This document shows positions 60,539 to 64,000 of a stretch of DNA of 64,000 nt, one piece after another. The position numbers and the translations under genes were made by a program. Position 1 is the stretch's first letter; every line of letters starts with the position of its first letter. The stretch is from Microcaldota archaeon (lineage in GTDB: Archaea; Micrarchaeota; Micrarchaeia; Micrarchaeales; CABMGC01), in NCBI GenBank assembly GCA_021796225.1, contig JAJYOL010000001.1:88743-152742 (forward strand), given 5' to 3'. The notes under the pieces are model-generated. The model was not told the DNA's origin, did no database searches, and worked only from the letters and a program-made list of their open reading frames with translations.

Positions 60539-61785
60539 ATGAAACTTTTCAGCGTACTTTTGTGTTCTTTTCTATACGTGGTTCTACTAGCGCAATTTGC
60601 CATTGCATCAAGTAATACGCTGATTTATACCGGCAATTGGACCGTAGATCCCGGGATACGCGTATTCACAGGAGTTGGTATCGGGGCTCCAAGCGCGATC
60701 CAGCTCTCCAACGGATCTATTGCCTTATACTACTCGGCATATGGGAGCACTTCAAAATATGGCGGGATAGTCTATGCACTGTCAAATAACGGTTTAAATT
60801 TTACTCCTGCTTTGGGCAATATTTTCGCAATATTTTCCAGAATAATACCTGCAATGGAAAATTTGTCAGTGGTAATCCAACCGTATTCAGACTTACCAAT
60901 GGTACATATAGAATTTACGTAGATGCACAATCCCGGCTAAACAACGGCCAGCAAAGCCAACAGATATGCACTGCAACATCCGAAGACGGCATACATTTTA
61001 CGGACCCTGCCCTAATAACTGCAATAAATGATCCATCTTTCAATAACGATACGGGTTTCACTTCCGTTCCTACTGCAAGATTGCTTCCAAACGGTACGAT
61101 ATTGATGTATTACATATACAATGGGGCAATGTTTCCGGCTCCGCCATGTCAGACGCATTACAAAGCTGCTGTTTCTACCGACGGGATTCATTTTAACATA
61201 TTGGGATGCGTACATTTTCTTTCCGGATATGAAAATTTTGTAGATCCTACTTTTGCATTGCTTCCAAACGATACCATCATGTTTATGGCAGCAACATTTG
61301 CCCAGCAATTCAGCCCGCAGGGAACGCGGTTGGGCATTTACCGGGCATATTCCTTAGGAAATAGCACGCTGAATTTCTCAGCACTCGAATTAGTTATTCC
61401 CGCACCAACACCAATCAATCGCAATTGGACCTCCGGCGTAACCGACCCTGAAGTAATAACGTTATCAAATGGGACGTACAGAATATACTATGACGGCGCT
61501 ACGGACAACGGACAGGCAATGGCCATATACAGTGCTTCTCTTGCTCCTGCTACTGTGAATTCTATCCAAACCGCGACAGTGACGTCATCCACATCCGCAA
61601 CATCCACATCAACTGTAACATCGGTCATCCCAGTTAACTACAACACCTCCGCACATAACGTTTCAAAAACAAATCAATCCCCTCAAAATACGATACCTGA
61701 TTACGAATTGCCTATCGGGGTACTCACTGTAGTGGGAGTAGTTTCAGTCTTGGCGTATGCATATCTTAGAAACCGGCGAAAATAA
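60539..61785 (+). pseudogene. Frameshifted secreted beta-propeller-like protein
   Basis: Reads in one frame from ATG 60539 to about 60830, then continues in another frame to 61785. The first part has a signal peptide (about 1-23) and SNGSIALYYSAYGS; the second has TNGTYRIYVDAQ and SNGTYRIYYDGATDNGQ repeats, a Ser/Thr linker and a C-terminal membrane helix before NRRK. The break comes from an exact 11-bp tandem duplication at 60816-60837; removing one copy restores an open frame of 411 codons. The repeats suggest a GH43-like five-bladed beta-propeller. Could be dead or phase-variable. Confidence 0.8.
60816..60837 (+). repeat. 11-bp tandem duplication (frameshift cause)
   Basis: GCAATATTTTC occurs twice head to tail, 60816-60826 and 60827-60837. 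With one copy the reading frame ...LGNIFQNNTCNGKF... continues without a stop; with two it ends at 60922. Confidence 0.9.
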
Positions 61786-61934
61786 CCAAATACGAAAGCA
61801 AATTGTTTTATCTACGGATATGAAAATGCATTTCTTATCTCTTGAATTGCCTTCTTTTTGTGCAAACGTGCGCGATGAATAACGCAATTTTTCCGTTTCC
61901 TGTCTGTAAAACAAGCGCGTTAATGCATTAATAT

Positions 61935-61962
61935 AAAAAAGGCTGGGTTATCGAAACCCAGC
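61935..61962 (-). terminator. Hairpin plus T-run terminator
   Basis: Stem GCTGGGTT/AACCCAGC with a five-base loop (61942-61962), followed on the minus strand by TTTTTT. It lies about 20 nt after the stop of the small secreted protein gene and probably ends its transcript. Confidence 0.7.
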
Positions 61963-61983
61963 ATTAGTTCCGTATGTGCTTAT

Positions 61984-62250
61984 TCACTTGCCACTGGGCA
62001 AAGTGCAATCCCCTGATACTGCAGAGTTGTCATATCCTGCAGCCCCTTCCCCTGCCGGCACTCCTCCAGTCCATGTTGCACCTCCCGGACCAGGCGCGCC
62101 AGGTGCACCATTGATGTTGGCGAATTGGCCGTGACAGGATCCCGAGGTACTTATCGGAAAGCTACTGCCATACTGGTTCGTTCCTGCAGCGGCAACCATG
62201 CCTATCAGTAAAGCCATCGCAGTTATTCCTATAGCTATTGCTTTATTCAT
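61984..62250 (-). CDS. Small secreted Gly/Pro-rich protein
   Basis: 88 residues, ATG 62250 with GTGGTGGAA upstream. Signal peptide (about 1-22, IGITAMALLIGMVAAA), then mature GTNQYGSSFP, one CHG and a late CTLP cysteine, and a Gly/Pro-rich PGAPGPGGATWTGG part. Probably exported and held by one disulfide. No family recognised. Followed by a strong terminator. Confidence 0.65.
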   Translation of the reverse strand: MNKAIAIGITAMALLIGMVAAAGTNQYGSSFPISTSGSCHGQFANINGAPGAPGPGGATWTGGVPAGEGAAGYDNSAVSGDCTLPSGK

Positions 62251-62429
62251 ATTTCCACCACTTTTTATTCGGGGTTTCTGATATTTATGCCTACAGGTAT
62301 GCCGGGCTTTGTTGAATATGATTAACCGGATAGTCCTGAGTGAAAATACGATACTATTGCGGCAGAATTAGTTTAAACACTTAACTCTGGATGCGTATCG
62401 TTCTTGAACAGCATTGTCCAAAGTACAAT

Positions 62430-62445
62430 ATGTGCCACGGCACAT
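62430..62445. repeat. Inverted repeat ATGTGCC-AC-GGCACAT
   Basis: A perfect 7-bp inverted repeat with a 2-bp spacer, upstream of the AAA ATPase gene. A degenerate copy (ATGCGCCAC then CGGTACAT) lies at 63856-63872, just after the gene. The shared flank CAATATG/CAACATG-G-CCAC...ACATCT suggests both came from one sequence. Confidence 0.5.
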
Positions 62446-62464
62446 CTCCTACAATATTCAAAAC

Positions 62465-62514
62465 TTGATATAGTAATATCAAAAGGTTTAAATAACTTGA
62501 TATTTAAATATCAA
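62465..62514 (+). promoter_or_regulatory. Twin 18-bp palindromic operators flanking the TATA box
   Basis: Two palindromes: TTGATAT-AGTA-ATATCAA (62465-62482) and TTGATAT-TTAA-ATATCAA (62497-62514). Their centres are 32 bp apart, about three helical turns, so they face the same side of the DNA. Between them is the TATA-like TTTAAATA (62487-62494). The ATG at 62517 directly follows the second site, so the mRNA is nearly leaderless. Confidence 0.75.
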
Positions 62515-62516
62515 AT

Positions 62517-63836
62517 ATGGATATAGAGCGACTTGCGATGCAAAATCCGTGGTGGGCAGACAGAAGGGCCATTGAGAATGATTCAAAAGTAAAGAAAGTA
62601 CTTGAGACAGGAAATAAGATAGAATTTGAGATAGATGATAATAATAAGGTATTGATAGGTCCCCGGCAGTTGGGCAAGACAACCGCATTCAAATTTGACA
62701 TATACAAGAAAATAATGAAAGGCAATGTAAATCCAGATTCGATATTGTACTTTTCATTTGATACGACAAGGGATTATGAAGAGATATCTGACGTAATTAA
62801 CACATTTGTTAGAGGTAGCGGAAAGAAAATACTCTATCTTGACGAGGTAAGCTTTGTAGAGGGTTGGCAACGAGCGATTAAGGGCTTCTTAGATTCAGAT
62901 GTCTCTGCAAAGGCAACACTACATATTACTGGATCATCGTCGATTAACCTGAAAAAGGAACTTATGCCCGGGAGAAAGATAGAATTCATGGAATTCCTGC
63001 CATTATCCTTCCGCGAATTTTTACTGAGCTTTGGGTCAGAAATATTAAAACAACACGTAAAAACGCATAGGGCTACAGATATCAACGAAGTCCTAAAGAA
63101 TTGCAACAAAATGGTAACCCATTTCGATGAGATAACAAAATGGTTTAATATTTATATTAAAACCGGCGGCTATCCAGATGCAATCTTCGAGTATCTAAGC
63201 AAAAATGAAGTAAGTATGGAACTTTATGATGTGCACTGGAATGCATTCATTTCGGATGTCAGCAAATCCAACAAGAGCGTTGAAATTGCAACCGCCGTGA
63301 TTTACGGAATTATTGAAAGTTACTCATCAAAAGTAAACCTTTCAAAAATTGCACAGATGCAAGGAGTAAAGTCGCATGTTACAGTCAGAGAATACATAGA
63401 ATCTTTTGAAGACCTGTTTGTGACCAAGAGTGTTTTCCCTGTAGCTGGCAAAAAGTATGTGTTCAGGAAAGAGCGCAAGATCTATTTTTGTGATCCTATG
63501 CTTTACAACATGTTTTCCAAAAAGATGAACTTTATAGATAGCGGAAGCGAACCAAAAATTATCGAAGGGATACTATTCAACCATCTTTACAGGTTTGCAA
63601 ACAGAGGCAAGGCAATTTCCGAACCTAAGACTTCAATAAGCTTCTTTTCAGGAAACAAGGAAATAGATTTTATTCTGGGTGACTGCGGTTTTGAACTGAA
63701 GTGGCAGGAGAAGGTGATACCATCAGACTTTCCTAAAGTGGACTTTAAGGTCAAGGTACTTCTAAGCAAGAAAACTTACGATGTTAAAACCGATATTAAA
63801 ATAATTCCCCTGCAGATTTTCCTTTCGCTGATTTGA
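62517..63836 (+). CDS. AAA-14/DUF4143-family ATPase
   Basis: 439 residues. Walker A IGPRQLGKTT (about 47-56), Walker B ILYLDEVSF (about 104-112), sensor-like ITGSSSINLKKELMPGRK, then a winged-helix-like middle and a C-terminal DUF4143 region: EIDFILGDCGFELKW, with the D...ExK pattern of a PD-(D/E)xK nuclease-like core. Such ATPases are common in archaea, often mobile, and their role is unclear. Two palindromes control its promoter. Confidence 0.85.
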   Translation: MDIERLAMQNPWWADRRAIENDSKVKKVLETGNKIEFEIDDNNKVLIGPRQLGKTTAFKFDIYKKIMKGNVNPDSILYFSFDTTRDYEEISDVINTFVRGSGKKILYLDEVSFVEGWQRAIKGFLDSDVSAKATLHITGSSSINLKKELMPGRKIEFMEFLPLSFREFLLSFGSEILKQHVKTHRATDINEVLKNCNKMVTHFDEITKWFNIYIKTGGYPDAIFEYLSKNEVSMELYDVHWNAFISDVSKSNKSVEIATAVIYGIIESYSSKVNLSKIAQMQGVKSHVTVREYIESFEDLFVTKSVFPVAGKKYVFRKERKIYFCDPMLYNMFSKKMNFIDSGSEPKIIEGILFNHLYRFANRGKAISEPKTSISFFSGNKEIDFILGDCGFELKWQEKVIPSDFPKVDFKVKVLLSKKTYDVKTDIKIIPLQIFLSLI

Positions 63837-63855
63837 GATGTGGGTCAAGCACAAC

Positions 63856-63872
63856 ATGCGCCACCGGTACAT
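63856..63872. repeat. Degenerate copy of the upstream inverted repeat
   Basis: ATGCGCCAC followed by CGGTACAT and TCTTAGGAACTTGA, similar to the block at 62430 and the adjacent ...ACATCTCCT...AACTTGATA. The ATPase gene is thus bracketed by related sequence. Confidence 0.4.
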
Positions 63873-63898
63873 CTTAGGAACTTGACAAATTATAAATC

Positions 63899-64000
63899 CT
63901 AATGCTCAATGACTTCTATTTCTCTCTTCTCTCTTTTTGATATAGTGAGAGGTACGTCTCCTGTAGACGGTTTAGTCGCCTTCCAGGAGAACGAAACCAT
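63899..64000 (-). CDS. C-terminal end of a gene beyond the window edge
   Basis: On the minus strand a frame open to the right edge ends at TAG 63901-63899. It encodes at least 33 residues ending VPLTISKREKREIEVIEH. Too little to name a family; the coding pattern looks protein-like. Confidence 0.35.
   Translation of the reverse strand: MVSFSWKATKPSTGDVPLTISKREKREIEVIEH

Noticed and set aside
60539..60922. Complete 127-residue secreted protein
   Set aside because: The frame ends only because of the 11-bp duplication; the homologous sequence continues in another frame.
1..64000. CRISPR array, rRNA genes or replication origin
   Set aside because: No regularly spaced repeats, no rRNA-like sequence and no clustered origin repeats or Orc1/Cdc6 gene were seen.

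Overview
The window is chromosomal DNA of a small-genome archaeon. Archaeal-type ribosomal proteins (S4e, L19e, L32e), RNase P protein Rpp29, RibL-type FAD synthase, an Nre repair protein, class I HMG-CoA reductase, an archaeal 7S SRP RNA and TATA boxes about 25 nt before many leaderless starts all point that way. Many short pilin-like or LamG surface proteins beside a reduced metabolism suggest a DPANN lineage, possibly Micrarchaeota/ARMAN-like; that placement is inference.

Layout. 1-4.7 kb: end of an arginine deiminase, HMG-CoA reductase, a solo IS200/IS605-type end, a surface protein and ribL. 4.9-10.8 kb: thirteen-gene operon, Rpp29 to ribosomal protein S5. 10.8-17.7 kb: LUD protein, LamG surface protein, MazG-like NTPase, a small island with a glycine-rich surface protein, tRNA-Pro, M24 peptidase and Nre. 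17.7-24.9 kb: an AT-rich, tightly packed nine-gene operon for a type IV secretion/Ced-like DNA-transfer machine (VirB2-, VirB6-, VirB4- and HerA-like proteins plus small membrane proteins). 25.1-26 kb: tRNA-Ser, SRP RNA and a TRAM protein. 26.2-34.5 kb: an unknown protein and a complex I operon nuoABCDHIJKLN without an NADH module and without nuoM. 34.6-46.5 kb: tRNA-Lys with lysS, SIMPL protein, NnrD, UbiA prenyltransferase, two more pilin/LamG proteins, a ferritin-VIT fusion, TspO, CDGSH, DUF5679, MFS and a Hef-like helicase. 46.5-55.9 kb: Zn/Mn ABC importer, FKBP, DMT permease with an extra domain, tandem-Lrp regulator, a candidate structured RNA, methyltransferase, amino acid permease and Na+/H+ antiporter. 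55.9-64 kb: cupin, a copper operon (PadR-TRASH regulator, YHS mini-protein, CopA), DUF1801, a frameshifted surface protein and an AAA/DUF4143 ATPase.

How the parts fit. Complex I, with a UbiA prenyltransferase that could serve quinone synthesis, suggests a respiratory chain fed by something other than NADH. Metal handling is well represented (ZnuABC-like importer, ferritin-VIT, CDGSH, copper operon). Three promoters carry clear palindromes: znuA (49194-49224), the copper operon (59086-59110) and the AAA ATPase (two sites, 62465-62514). The most novel items are the T4SS-like operon and the roughly 100-nt structured RNA at 52301 with three ACCCCAC motifs predicted to be unpaired. No CRISPR array, rRNA gene, integrase or relaxase was seen.
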